Source: Verrucomicrobiota bacterium (GTDB lineage: Bacteria; Verrucomicrobiota; Verrucomicrobiia; Palsa-1439). From it: a stretch of DNA of 64,000 bases. This document shows positions 52,125 through 61,835 of this stretch, piece by piece. The notes under the pieces are model-generated. The model did no database searches and was not told the DNA's origin. It saw only the letters and a program-made list of their open reading frames with translations. Location of the stretch: assembly GCA_003164675.1 (NCBI GenBank), contig PLTX01000063.1, forward strand, positions 71,318-135,317, written 5' to 3'. Positions within the stretch are counted from its first letter, which is position 1; every line of letters begins with the position of its first letter. Position numbers and translations under genes: made by a program.

Positions 52125-52641
52125 GCGGAGAGATTACCTGACGACCAGCGTTTCTGCACACAAAGATTGGCCGGCCTGGCTTGGTGATTATGTGCGCAGA
52201 GCTGCTGGTAGATCGCCTGTCCAGACCGCCTCCCCGCTTTGGACGATTTGCGAACCTTGCGGTTTGGACTCTTGCGCAGGCAATCTACGCATACGTTGAC
52301 CTCTCCAGCCGCGACAATCGCCTTTACGCGCAGGGAGCAACATCAGAGATTCTTCGCTTCGCTTCAGAATGACAGAAGGACGGGAATCACAGCGAGACTG
52401 GCAAGCGGGGCGCTGGCGCTACGATTCCACCGCATCCGGGGCAAGCTCAGGAGGCACGGCGACGGAGCGCTGCGGCTACAAGCAGACAAGGGAAATGGGC
52501 TCCCCGCTTGGGACGATTTGCGAACCTTGCGGTTTGAACTTCCGAGGGCTTGCCGTTGCGCCGTTGGCAAATCTTCGGCGCGTTTGCGCCACCAGCAAGT
52601 CTGTGGCGCGTCTCGTCTGATAAGCGTCTAAAGGTCATCAT
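52125..52641. repeat. Gene-free stretch with dispersed repeats
   Basis: CTCCCCGCTT(T/G)GGACGATTTGCGAACCTTGCGGTTT occurs at 52230-52266 and 52500-52536. A third copy is at 58888. The second and third also share TTGAACTTCCGAGGGC and GCGGCAAATC-like tails. A different unit at 52271-52324 (CTTGCGCAGGCAATCTACGC and on) recurs with about 90% identity at 61296-61349. In reverse it encodes AIVAAGEVNVCVDCLRKS, matching the small zinc-ribbon ORF at 61219. A common GAAGCGAAGAATCT-type repeat lies near 52348-52372. Confidence 0.6.
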
Positions 52642-53664
52642 GAAGAAGGCTTCGGTTATGGCACACTGGCCCGCCGCCGCCTGCCGGCCGAGTTGCCGAC
52701 GATCTTGCAGGCGCTCGAAGTGTATCGCCCGCAGTTGAAAGCCGTCGCCGTGGAGTCGACCTTCAACTGGTACTGGTTGGTCGACGGCCTGCAAGCGGCG
52801 GGCTACCCGGTGCACCTGGCCAACCCGGCCGCGATGCAGCAGTACAGCGGGTTGAAACAGACCGACGACGAAACCGACGCGCTGTGGCTGGCGGAGATGT
52901 TGCGACTGGGTATTCTGCCCACGGGTTACATCTACCCGAAAGCGGAGCGGCCCGTGCGCGACATGTTGCGCCGCCGCCTGCTCATTGGGCGTCAGGCCAC
53001 ACAGACGTTGCTGAGTTTACAATCGATGGTGACGCGCCACACGGGCCAATCGGTCGGCGCAACGAAGTTGCAAGACTGGAGGTCGGCGGAAGTGCGGGCC
53101 ACGTTTGCGGATGCGTACTCCCAACAAACGGCGACCGCGCTGTTGGAGTTGCTCGGCGATCAACGGCGCATTCAACACAGCTTGGAGAAACAGGTGCTGG
53201 CGATGGCCAAACCAACCACGCCGTTTCAACGACTGGTCAGTCTGCCCGGCATCGGCCAGATTCTGGGGATGACGATCGCGCTGGAGACCGGGCCAATTGC
53301 GCGGTTTGCCAGCGCGGGCGACCATGCCTCGTATTGGCGTACGGTCAACAGCCGTTGCCAGTCCGCCGGCAAGAAGAAGGGCCAGAACAATCGCAAGAAC
53401 GGCAACCAATACCTGGCCTGGGCGTATGTGGAGGCGGCGCATTTCGCCCAACGCTACAGTCCGCGGGCGCACGCGTGGTTTGCCAGCAAAACCGCCCGCG
53501 TCGGCCGGGTCGTGGCGATCAAGGCCCTGGCCTGCAAGTTGGCCAAGGCCGCCTTCTATGTGCTGCGCAACCAGGTGGACTTCAACGAGGACAAGCTGTT
53601 TGGATCCGTGACCGACGGCGACCGCAAGCCCGTGCCGAGTCTGGTGCAGAACCGATCCGTCTGA
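52642..53664 (+). mobile_element. IS110 family transposase, 5'-truncated
   Basis: The frame opens at 52642 (EEGFGYGTLARRRLPAELP) and reads to 53664. The track begins it at TTG 52693. It shows the IS110 DEDD domain (AVAVESTFNWYWLVDGL, QYSGLKQTDDETDALWLAEM) and the C-terminal Transposase_20 part (LVSLPGIGQILGMTIALETG). The usual N-terminus with the first catalytic Asp (GIDLHK-type) is missing. Upstream in the same frame is a stop (TAA at 52621) and unrelated repeat DNA. Without this Asp the enzyme should be inactive. About 340 residues remain. No inverted ends were identified; IS110 elements lack them. Confidence 0.85.
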
Positions 53665-54045
53665 TTGGGAGCGGTCGCCGTCACACTTTCACTGTCCGCG
53701 AGGATCGACTGTTTTGTCTGCATCGCCAGCCCTGCCGAGTTGGACGTACCGCCGCTTGGGCTACGAGCCATGGATCTGTGATCTGCACGCAATGGACACG
53801 ATGCGGTACTGAGATTTTTCTGGGCCCGCACGGGGGACCGGGATCGGATCGCTCCGGGTCAACCCCCGCGATCCGCTCCAGAACCAGATGGGTGACTGCA
53901 CAAAACAGCGATACGAAACAACCCAGACGCCAACAGCGAACTCGGGGCGCAGTGCGAGGTTCAACCGAAGAAGAAACAAGCGAGGCTGGTAAAGCCAGTG
54001 CAGGGAACTTTTGTCTTGATCGGAACCTTTAATGGGAGACTCGGC
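53665..54045. other. Gene-free region after the IS110 remnant
   Basis: About 380 bp between the transposase stop and the TPR gene has no convincing gene. The sequence just after the stop may be the element's right end. IS110-group elements encode a bridge RNA in a non-coding end, usually the left one, and the left end is lost here. I see no clear structured RNA. Short GC-rich hairpins such as GGGGGACCGG/CCGG near 53830 are not distinctive. Confidence 0.35.
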
Positions 54046-56235
54046 TTACTGGCGAGCTTGCAGTCGCGCGAGCGCGTTCTGCGCTTGGGTGAGATCGGGT
54101 TTGATCCGTAGCGCCTGCTCGTACTGTAGAATCGCCTCCGGCACCCGGCCCACCTGCGCTAGAGCGTTTCCCAGATAGCAGTGGACTTCGGCGAGATCGG
54201 GTTTGATCCGCAGGGCTTGCTCGTAGTGGGCGATGGCGTCCTTGATCTTACCCGTTTGCGCCAAAGCGAACCCCAAGTTGTTGTGCGCCTCGGCGAAATC
54301 GGGTTTGATCCGCAGGGCCTGCTCGTAGTGGGCGATGGCTTCCTCGATCTTACCCGTTTGCGCCAAAGCGATCCCCAGATTGTTGTGCGCCCCGACATCA
54401 TCGGGCTTGATCCGCAGAACCTGCCGGTAGTGTTCCATAGCCTCTTCAGGCTTGCCGGTCTGATACAAAGCGGCCCCGAGGTTGTTGTGCGCATCGGGGT
54501 AATCGGGTTTGATCCGCAGGGCCTGCTCGTAGTGGGCGATGGCCTCCCTCACCCGGCCCGTTTGCTGCAAGGCGAGCCCCAGATTGTAGTGCGCCTCGGC
54601 GTCATCGGGATTGATCCGCAAGACCTGCTCGAAATGGGCGATGGCTTCTTCGATCTTACCGATTTGCGCCAAAGCGATCCCGAGGTTGTAGTGCGCATCG
54701 GCGTCATTGGGATTGATCCGCAGGGCCTGCTCGAAATGTTCCACCGCCTCCGGCACCTTGCCCAAGTCCATCAGGGCCGCTCCAAAATTGCAATGCGCCT
54801 GCGCGGAATCACTATTCATTCGCAGCGCTTGCTCGTCCTGCGCTATGGCCTCCTGTGAACGGCCCAACCGACCCAGCGCACGCCCCAGCGTCATATGCGA
54901 GTAACTCCGCTCCGGCGCAATTTCGACATCCCGTTGCGCGTATTCGAGTGCCTCACTGGCCCTTCCTTGATCCAATAATGTCTGCGCGAGCGCCCGAATG
55001 TCGAATTCCGAGTCCGGGAATTTCGCCAATATCGCTCGCTGCAACGTTTCGTCGTCGTGCCAGTCCGGTATCAGACCACGAGTGCCCACCGCGAACAGAC
55101 ACAGTTCACACCCCAGTAATCCGACCAACACGCCCCGTGCCGCCATCGTGGAACGCCGCCATATCCACACCCCTGCTCCGCCAACCAACAGCAGCGGCGG
55201 CAGCACTGCCACGTAGGCATACCGTGTCGCCATTCCCCGCGTCTGTATCAGACCGGAGACAGGAAGAACAAACGCGAGGTACGCTCCCCAGGCTGCCGTC
55301 AACCACGGCAGACGCGACCGGCCCCACACGGCCAATGCCGTGATCATCCCGACGCTCAGCACCGACGCCAAGACCGGCCACTGCTCAAGTGAAAGACCCT
55401 GGTGCAACGGATAGGTCGGCGACAAATCCACCGGCCAGACCAGCTTCCACAGGTAGAACGTCAGGCTCTGACACATCAATAAGACGCGTTGCGAGAGCAA
55501 GACTGTCTCCCACGGAACGGTTCCGCGGCTCACGGTGATCGTCGTCGCCACCCCCACGACTCCCGCGACGACAATCATCACTGCCTTTTCCCAAAACAAC
55601 CGTTTCCACCCGAGCCGCTCGTGGCGCCGTAGCGGGTAGTAATCCATCGCCAGCATCACGAACGGCAGCGACACCGCCATCGGTTTGCTCAACACCGCTG
55701 CCACAAACAATCCCCACACTAACCAACGACGCGACCCTGCGGCATACGCCCACAGGCTGCCGATCCCAAATGTCGTGCACAACAATTGCGTTCGTCCCGA
55801 CATCCACGCCACCGATTCCGTTTGCAAGGGATGAATCGCAAACACCATCGCCACCCACAGGGCCACCATCAATCGCTCGCCAGTGCTCAGCGACACCGCC
55901 CCCAACAGCGTCCACAGGAATCCGAACACGAGCGCGGCATTGAGCGCGTGCAAGAACACGCCGGTCGCGTGATGACCCGCCGCATTCTTTCGCCATATCT
56001 GGTAGTCCAGAACATGGGATAACCGCGGCAACGGATGGTAGTACGGCTCCCTTTCTGTAAACGCCCATTTCACGGCGTTCCACGTCAGGCCCTTCAGTTG
56101 CACGGAATGTTGCAGATACTCCGCATCGTCCATTCGCGTGAGAAACCCGCCGTGGACACTCGGCCAATACAGCCAGACAGTGACCGCAAAAATCACCAGC
56201 GCCATTCCAACCAGTTTTATGCGGCTGACATTCAT
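54046..56235 (-). CDS. TMTC-like membrane protein with TPR cassette (copy 1)
   Basis: I start it at ATG 56235 (MNVSRIKLVGMAL), 729 residues. The N-terminal half (about 1-400) is polytopic: FLTRMDDAEYLQ is the acidic DD-type motif of GT-C enzymes, followed by HHATGVFLHALNAALVF and ATHPLQTESVAWMSGRT-like segments. This fits the TMTC/PMT-related O-mannosyltransferase-like group. The C-terminal half has nine 34-residue TPRs (AHYNLGIALAQIGKIEEAIAHFEQ type) and a final cap ALARLQARQ. The repeats and cap are nearly shared with the two following genes. Function is probably surface glycosylation; the acceptor is unknown. Confidence 0.8.
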   Translation of the reverse strand: MNVSRIKLVGMALVIFAVTVWLYWPSVHGGFLTRMDDAEYLQHSVQLKGLTWNAVKWAFTEREPYYHPLPRLSHVLDYQIWRKNAAGHHATGVFLHALNAALVFGFLWTLLGAVSLSTGERLMVALWVAMVFAIHPLQTESVAWMSGRTQLLCTTFGIGSLWAYAAGSRRWLVWGLFVAAVLSKPMAVSLPFVMLAMDYYPLRRHERLGWKRLFWEKAVMIVVAGVVGVATTITVSRGTVPWETVLLSQRVLLMCQSLTFYLWKLVWPVDLSPTYPLHQGLSLEQWPVLASVLSVGMITALAVWGRSRLPWLTAAWGAYLAFVLPVSGLIQTRGMATRYAYVAVLPPLLLVGGAGVWIWRRSTMAARGVLVGLLGCELCLFAVGTRGLIPDWHDDETLQRAILAKFPDSEFDIRALAQTLLDQGRASEALEYAQRDVEIAPERSYSHMTLGRALGRLGRSQEAIAQDEQALRMNSDSAQAHCNFGAALMDLGKVPEAVEHFEQALRINPNDADAHYNLGIALAQIGKIEEAIAHFEQVLRINPDDAEAHYNLGLALQQTGRVREAIAHYEQALRIKPDYPDAHNNLGAALYQTGKPEEAMEHYRQVLRIKPDDVGAHNNLGIALAQTGKIEEAIAHYEQALRIKPDFAEAHNNLGFALAQTGKIKDAIAHYEQALRIKPDLAEVHCYLGNALAQVGRVPEAILQYEQALRIKPDLTQAQNALARLQARQ

Positions 56236-56339
56236 GCAAACCAAAAATAGCTGGCTTCCCCACGAATCCAATCACACGTCCCGCCCACACGCAATCGAGA
56301 ATACTCTTTGTGTTTCGCTCCGCTGACGCTGCGCTCGGC

Positions 56340-58541
56340 TTACTGGCGAGCTTGCAGCCGCGCCAGCGCGTTCTGCGCTTGAGTGAAATCGGGCTTGATC
56401 CGTAGCGCCTGCTCCAAATGCCTGATCGCCTCCCCAACCCTGCCCGCCTGCGCCAAGGCGACCCCCAGATTGTAGTGCGCTTCGGCGTGATCGGGCTTGA
56501 TCCGTAGCGCTTGTTCATAATGCCCGATGGCATCGTTGAACTTCCCTTCCTGCAAGAAGACAGTTCCCAGATTATTGTGCGCCTCGGCATAGTCGGGCTT
56601 GATCCGTAGCGCCTGCTCCAAATGCCTGATCGCCTCCCCAACCCTGTCCGCCTGCGCCAAGGCGACCCCCAGATTGTAGTGCGCCTCGGCGTAGTCGGGC
56701 TTGATCCGTAGCGCCTGCTCCCAATGTCCCATCGCCTCCTGTAGCCTGCCCAGTCGGGCCAGGGCGACCCCCAAATTGTAGTGCGCCTCGGCGTAGTCGG
56801 GCTTGATCCGTAGCGCCTGCTCCAAATGCCTGATCGCCTCCCCAACTCTGCCCGCCTGTGCCAGGGCGACCCCCAGATTGTAGTGCGCTTCGGCGTGATC
56901 GGGCTTGATCCGTAGCGCTTGCTCGTAGTGGGCGACGGCTTCCTCGATCTTACCCGTTTGCGCCAGAGCGATCCCCAGATTATAGTGCGCTTCGGCGTAA
57001 TCGGGTTTGATCTGCAGAGCCTGCTCGTAGTGGGCGATGGCTTCCTGCACCCGGCCCAATGACACCAAGGCCAATCCCAGATTGTTGTGCGCCGCGGCAT
57101 TCCTGGGGTTAATCTGCAGAACCTGCTCGTAGTGCTCCGTCGCCTCCTGCACCCTGCCCAATGATACCAAGACTATCCCCAGATCATTGTGCGCCATCCA
57201 ACACTGGGGATTTTTCGTCAGCGTATCGCGCCAGAGCGTTTCCATGTTTTGATAAATGCATGCCTGCCTCCATGTGGACGCGCCCAATATCAGCAGCACG
57301 ATGGCGGCGGCGATCGTTCCGAGATCGCGGCCCCGTTGGCCGGCTCGTCGTGAATGCTCCTCGCCATGAACGGCTCGCTGGCAGATGGCTGCGCCCGTGC
57401 TCACGGCAAGAGAGATCAACCCGATGCAGGCCAGATATTGAAAGTGGTCGGCAACGTAGGAGTAGCGGAATGGATAGACATCAAAAAACCCCAGGGCGGG
57501 CACCAAGGTACCCGCAAAGCACAATCCGGCCACCAGCGGCCCTCTTCCAATTCGCGACCGCAGCAACCACAACGCGATCAGCACAACCACGGCGGCCACC
57601 GGGAACAAATACGGCCACGCCACACGGGCATCGATTTCCCAGCGCGGATAGATGAAGCTGAAGTGGCGCGGCCAACACAGCTTGCCGGCGTAAAACCACA
57701 GCGCCCGTCCGGCGACCAGGCAACGTTGCACAAACGACAACGCCCATTCCCCTCCGCTGGCACCCACAGAATGTTTCTCCATCCAGGTCGTCATAAAGCC
57801 TGACGCAACTCCCAAGACAAACAGGGGAGCCAACGCCAGAGCATCTCGCCGTTCCACCCGGCCGGTCTTCCACCAGACCAGAAGCATCAGCACCGCCGGT
57901 AGCGAACACGTCACCGTCTTGCTCAACAAGGCGCACAGAAACAACACGAGGACCAGCGGATAGTATCGCCAGTCGCCCGCGCGGGTCGCCCCCCGATCCG
58001 TCAACGGTCGAAACCGCAGATAGGCCAGCACAGCCAGAAAATAGAACAGTCCCGAAAGCACATTCTTGCATTCGGTGATCCACGCCACGGATTCCACATT
58101 CACCGGGTGAAGCGCAAAGACGGCCGCCGCCCACCACGAGCCCGGAATCTCCAACCGGCGCAGCACGCGCCACAGCAGAACGGCATTCAAGGCGTGCAAC
58201 AGAATGTTGGCGAGATGATACCCGAGAGGCTGCAACTTCCAGAGATGATACTCCGCCCAGAAGGTGGTGAAGACCAATGGATAATACTGCGCGGTAGTCC
58301 CCGGCTTGACCCAGATTCTTCCCAAACCATCCAGGGATCGGAGAGCCTGATTCTCCGTCACGTAGGAATCGTCATCCCAGATGAAGCCGGCGTGCCACGC
58401 TGGCTGGTAGGCGGCAAAGGTGACGATCACCAAGACCAACGCTAGGAGCCAGGAGCGATGCTCGAACCAGACGCACGGGGCAAGAGCCGACACCGCCGTC
58501 GGTTGATGCGGAGCGTCATCGATGGGCTTCCGGGTTGTCAT
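56340..58541 (-). CDS. TMTC-like membrane protein with TPR cassette (copy 2)
   Basis: Start at ATG 58541 (MTTRKPIDDAPHQP), 733 residues; the track start at 58616 is further upstream. The N-terminal half has HAGFIWDDDSYVTEN (acidic GT-C motif), YHLANILLHALNAVLLWRVL and ALHPVNVESVAWITECKN, typical of TMTC-like/PMT relatives. From about residue 460 come eight 34-residue TPRs, nearly identical to each other (AHYNLGVALAQAGRVGEAIRHLEQ), then the same cap ALARLQARQ. The 3' end, including the stop and about 20 bp beyond, is almost the same as in copies 1 and 3. It is 104 nt upstream of copy 1. Confidence 0.82.
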   Translation of the reverse strand: MTTRKPIDDAPHQPTAVSALAPCVWFEHRSWLLALVLVIVTFAAYQPAWHAGFIWDDDSYVTENQALRSLDGLGRIWVKPGTTAQYYPLVFTTFWAEYHLWKLQPLGYHLANILLHALNAVLLWRVLRRLEIPGSWWAAAVFALHPVNVESVAWITECKNVLSGLFYFLAVLAYLRFRPLTDRGATRAGDWRYYPLVLVLFLCALLSKTVTCSLPAVLMLLVWWKTGRVERRDALALAPLFVLGVASGFMTTWMEKHSVGASGGEWALSFVQRCLVAGRALWFYAGKLCWPRHFSFIYPRWEIDARVAWPYLFPVAAVVVLIALWLLRSRIGRGPLVAGLCFAGTLVPALGFFDVYPFRYSYVADHFQYLACIGLISLAVSTGAAICQRAVHGEEHSRRAGQRGRDLGTIAAAIVLLILGASTWRQACIYQNMETLWRDTLTKNPQCWMAHNDLGIVLVSLGRVQEATEHYEQVLQINPRNAAAHNNLGLALVSLGRVQEAIAHYEQALQIKPDYAEAHYNLGIALAQTGKIEEAVAHYEQALRIKPDHAEAHYNLGVALAQAGRVGEAIRHLEQALRIKPDYAEAHYNLGVALARLGRLQEAMGHWEQALRIKPDYAEAHYNLGVALAQADRVGEAIRHLEQALRIKPDYAEAHNNLGTVFLQEGKFNDAIGHYEQALRIKPDHAEAHYNLGVALAQAGRVGEAIRHLEQALRIKPDFTQAQNALARLQARQ

Positions 58542-58992
58542 CGAATTAATAATAACATGCTTGGAGTAGCGGGAGCGAGTGCGCGTCCCGCGCACCGCGC
58601 GCTCGCGGCAATACAAGACCCAGCCGCATGGCGGGCAATACCTGAGTTCGTTTCGTCACCCGCACCGATCACCACCGAAGTAGTCCACTGACAAGACCGA
58701 GTCGAGAGCTTCACCATCCGTCGATGCCAGCCAGTGCAATTCCCCCTGGTTATTCGCGTGCGCTCCGGACGGGTTTACCGCTTTCCCTAGAGTGCTCCGT
58801 ATCACTTTGAGCATCACAAGAGAAACGCGATCCGGGCGTCACGCGCGCATCTTGGGTAACGGCCTCTCTCTGTGAGCCCAAGATTGGCTCCCGGCTTTGG
58901 ACGATTTGCGAACCTTGCGGGTTGAACTTCCGAGGGCAGCTATTGCGCCAGCGGCAAATCAACGGCCTCGCTCCGCTGGTGCTGCGCTCGGC
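58542..58992. repeat. Gene-free stretch with a third copy of the CTCCCGGCTTTGG repeat
   Basis: CTCCCGGCTTTGGACGATTTGCGAACCTTGCGG starts at 58888, matching the repeats at 52230 and 52500. The shared tail includes TTGAACTTCCGAGGGC and GCGGCAAATC. No gene is credible here. The end (CTCCGCTGGTGCTGCGCTCGG) is shared with the 3' flank of copy 2 of the TPR genes at 56320. Confidence 0.55.
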
Positions 58993-61200
58993 TTACTGGC
59001 GAGCTTGCAGTCGCGCCAACGCGTTCCGCGCTTGGGTGAGATCGGGCTTAACTTGCAACGCCTGCTCATACTGTATGATTGCCTCCGACACCCGGCCCAG
59101 CTGCGCTAGAGCGTTCCCCAGATTGTAGTGCGCCTCCGCGAGATCGGGCTTGATCCGCAGGGCCTCCTCGTACTGTGTGATGGCATCCTCGATCTTGCCC
59201 GTTTGCGCCAACGCGATCCCGAGGCTGTTGTGCGCCTCGGCGTAATCAGGCTTGATCTGCAGGGCCTGCTGGAAGTGTTCAATAGCCTCTTCACGCTTGC
59301 CGGTCCGATACAAAGCGATCCCGAGGCTGGTGTGCACCTCGGCTAGATCGGGATGGGTTCGCAATGCGTGTTTGTACTGTTCGATGGCCTCCTGAATCCT
59401 GCCCGATTGCAGCAGGGCGCTGCCGAGGTTGTTGTGCGCTTCGGCGGAATCCGGGTTGATCCGCAGCGCCTGATCATAATGACTGATCGCCTCCGGCAGC
59501 CTACCCAGCCGGGCTAGGGCGGCCCCAAAATCGTTGTGCGCTTTGAAAAAATCAGGCCTGATCCGCAACGCCTGCTCATAATGCCCAATCGCCTCCGGAA
59601 TCCTGCCCGATTGCATCAAGGCATTTCCCATGTTGATGTGCGCATCGGCAAAATCGGGATCGAGGCGCAGTGCCTGCTCGTATTGCCCGACTGCCTCCGG
59701 CACCTGACCCGCCATCTGTAGTTGCATCCCCAGATCGTTGTCCGCCCCGGCACAGTCCTCAACGCTCGTTAACACGTTAAATGTCACCGAGAAGGCCAGC
59801 AGGAGTCCGTAACCCCAACGCACCACACGCCGCCAGAGCGGTTGACAAGCCAGGGCCCGCTCTAAACTCAAGATGCCAATCACCGCCAGCAGTACCAGTG
59901 TCGGCAGGAAGTCTACCTCATAGCGAAGGGCAACGAAGCAGAACAACGCAAGCGTCAACGCGCACATCCCAAACAGCAGGGCTACAGCTATCACAAACCC
60001 GCGCAAGACCAACCCCACCGGGCCTGCCCGTCCCTGCCATGCCAGCGGCACCGCCAACGCCAGCCATGCCAGCGGAATGTTGGTCAATACGCCGAAAGCG
60101 TCTCCGGCGGCCAAAATGCGATGCAGGAAAGGAAAACGACCACTCCAATGCGCCGTCTCAAGAAAATAAAACCAGAAATGTAACCATAGATAACGCAGAC
60201 CGAACTGTTGAACTGTGATCTGACGCGTGTTGGTTAACATGTAGCGCCAGCCGAACTCGAATGGATTATCGAAGCGCAGTTCGTTGTAGAGCATCAGCCC
60301 CAACCCGATGAGCGTGATCGGGACAGTCGCCGCCGTCAGCACCGCCCACACCGGCCGCCGCTCACGCCACGCTTGGGCCACCGGCACCAGCAGGGCGACC
60401 GCGCCGAACAACAAGTTTGGTCGCGCCCCCACCGCCAGCCCGTAGGCCAGACTGGCTGCGGCCAGCCACCGGCCTCGCTGGAGCGGGTGGTGCAAGGCCT
60501 TCCAAATCGCCGCCAAGGCCAGCATCGTCAGCATATACCCGCAACTGATCGCCACTTCCCAAACCTCGCACCGAGCCAAGAGCGACGGTATGAATGTAGC
60601 CAAGCCAAGTGCCAGTACGCCGACGGCCACCACCGCAATGCTGACTTCGGCAAAGTAGCGCCGCCATAGTCCGCGTAGTATCTCCATGCTTGCCAAAAAG
60701 CCAACGGCACAAAAAATCGTCACGGCCTGACGATAGAACAGGTAGCGGCTGGTCAGCGCCACATAAGGCCAGAAAAGCACCACGGCGGGCGTAACCCCAA
60801 AATAGAGGTACAACTTACCCCTGTAATAACTCAGGTCCATCACCCCGTTGGGGCGAAGTGCAGTCGGAGTGTAGGGGTCGGCGAGCTGCGCGAGCTTGGG
60901 CGGCACTTCTTTTTTCAGGTTGAGCTGGCCGGCACAAAAACCCTGCACCAACAAATTGTAGTAGCTGCCAGCCGCATTTTGACTCAGCTGTGTGACCGCG
61001 CCTTCGTGGGCCGTATAGGCGTAGACCCCGAGCACCAGCGCGCACACGACACCCAAAACTCCGCGCTGTATCCACCGTGACTTTCGTTCACGCGCCTCAA
61101 CTGTTTCTGGCGTTGCAACAACCGGATAGTTTCTCGCTGTGGGAGCCGGCCTCGCCAGCCGTTGCCGCAGAGCGTTGCCGCCTGACTTACGTTTAGCCAT
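58993..61200 (-). CDS. Polytopic membrane protein with TPR cassette (copy 3)
   Basis: 735 residues. The N-terminal 45 residues are basic and cytoplasmic (KRKSGGNALRQRLARPAP), then about ten membrane segments follow in a domain unlike copies 1 and 2, with YYNLLVQGFCAGQLNL, SYYRGKLYLYFGVTPAVV and NELRFDNPFEFGWRYML. The latter are typical of a different GT-C-like family (membrane glycosyltransferase of RgtA-like type). The C-terminal third holds seven TPRs and the cap ARNALARLQARQ. It therefore joins a different membrane head to the same tail. Confidence 0.78.
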   Translation of the reverse strand: MAKRKSGGNALRQRLARPAPTARNYPVVATPETVEARERKSRWIQRGVLGVVCALVLGVYAYTAHEGAVTQLSQNAAGSYYNLLVQGFCAGQLNLKKEVPPKLAQLADPYTPTALRPNGVMDLSYYRGKLYLYFGVTPAVVLFWPYVALTSRYLFYRQAVTIFCAVGFLASMEILRGLWRRYFAEVSIAVVAVGVLALGLATFIPSLLARCEVWEVAISCGYMLTMLALAAIWKALHHPLQRGRWLAAASLAYGLAVGARPNLLFGAVALLVPVAQAWRERRPVWAVLTAATVPITLIGLGLMLYNELRFDNPFEFGWRYMLTNTRQITVQQFGLRYLWLHFWFYFLETAHWSGRFPFLHRILAAGDAFGVLTNIPLAWLALAVPLAWQGRAGPVGLVLRGFVIAVALLFGMCALTLALFCFVALRYEVDFLPTLVLLAVIGILSLERALACQPLWRRVVRWGYGLLLAFSVTFNVLTSVEDCAGADNDLGMQLQMAGQVPEAVGQYEQALRLDPDFADAHINMGNALMQSGRIPEAIGHYEQALRIRPDFFKAHNDFGAALARLGRLPEAISHYDQALRINPDSAEAHNNLGSALLQSGRIQEAIEQYKHALRTHPDLAEVHTSLGIALYRTGKREEAIEHFQQALQIKPDYAEAHNSLGIALAQTGKIEDAITQYEEALRIKPDLAEAHYNLGNALAQLGRVSEAIIQYEQALQVKPDLTQARNALARLQARQ

Positions 61201-61218
61201 CGGGGCGATGATAGGGGG

Positions 61219-61431
61219 TCACGCGTAGTCGGGCAAGAATACTCGCGGGCCTCGACGGCCCACCCTCGGCAGAGGTTCCCCATTGCCTCTACTCTTCCGC
61301 AGGCAATTGACGCATACATTGACCTGTCCCGCCGCGACAATCGCCTTGTTCAGGCCTGGCCCACCGTACACACTTCCGCACAAGTCGTGCTCGATCGCAT
61401 AGCGCCGTTTCACCAAAAGCAAGTATTTCAT
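61219..61431 (-). CDS. Possible small zinc-ribbon protein
   Basis: A 70-residue ORF from ATG 61431 (MKYLLLVKRRYAIEHDLCG) with cysteines at HDLCG and VNVCVNCLRKS, spaced as a possible zinc site, and a basic tail. It ends 18 nt before the copy-3 start. A related sequence, AIVAAGEVNVCVDCLRKS, is on the minus strand near 52271-52324 in decayed form. It could be a short gene, one of a repeat family, or a remnant. Confidence 0.35.
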   Translation of the reverse strand: MKYLLLVKRRYAIEHDLCGSVYGGPGLNKAIVAAGQVNVCVNCLRKSRGNGEPLPRVGRRGPRVFLPDYA

Positions 61432-61679
61432 CCAAAGAAAGTCTTGCCGCCTTGGCAATTCACGCAGGCGCAGCGAAATTCACTCTGGATTGGTAAGTCG
61501 TTGGCGCTTTTGGGCTTTCGCACGCGCCGAGCGCATGAAGTATGCAGTTTCCAATTCCCACGCTTGGCCCGCCTGCCGCACTGGGCGAACACACATTGCC
61601 AACGAAACCGCTTGCCATGGCGTTATTTCAATTTGTATTTGTAGTACGTAAATTGTGCCATTGCGGCCAGGAACAAAGT

Positions 61680-61835
61680 ATGAACATCAGTAAGCCGAGA
61701 GTAAGCGGACCTGTCTGGGTGGCCATTCTCTTGGCGCTCATCGTCGGCTTGGTAAGCGTATATCTCACTTATCACCTCCACGTCACCCCTCCTGATAGTC
61801 CGTTCGATGCGATGCCTTCGACCTACTCGCGGTAG
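61680..61835 (+). CDS. Small single-span membrane peptide
   Basis: A 51-residue ORF starting MNISKPRVSGPVWV at 61680 with one span (WVAILLALIVGLVSVYLTYHL) and a periplasmic-type tail. AGGAAC (CAGGAACAAAGTATG) lies about 8 nt upstream, a weak ribosome-binding site. No family is recognised. The 480 bp before it, from the copy-3 start, hold only the zinc-ribbon ORF and repeat described nearby. Confidence 0.45.
   Translation: MNISKPRVSGPVWVAILLALIVGLVSVYLTYHLHVTPPDSPFDAMPSTYSR

Noticed and set aside
54181-54858. A 225-aa plus-strand ORF with repeated GLDPQGLLVVGDG units
   Set aside because: It is the antisense of TPR repeats in copy 1; periodicity comes from the repeats, not from a real protein.
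55385-57100. A 571-aa minus-strand ORF across the end of TPR copy 2 and the beginning of copy 1
   Set aside because: It is an alternative frame of the TPR repeats, kept open by their repetitive codons; the periodic TTIWGSPW-like text is a frame-shifted TPR consensus.
54100-57150. Regular short repeats resembling a CRISPR array
   Set aside because: The period is 102 bp (34 codons), units are coding TPRs, and no spacers or cas genes exist.
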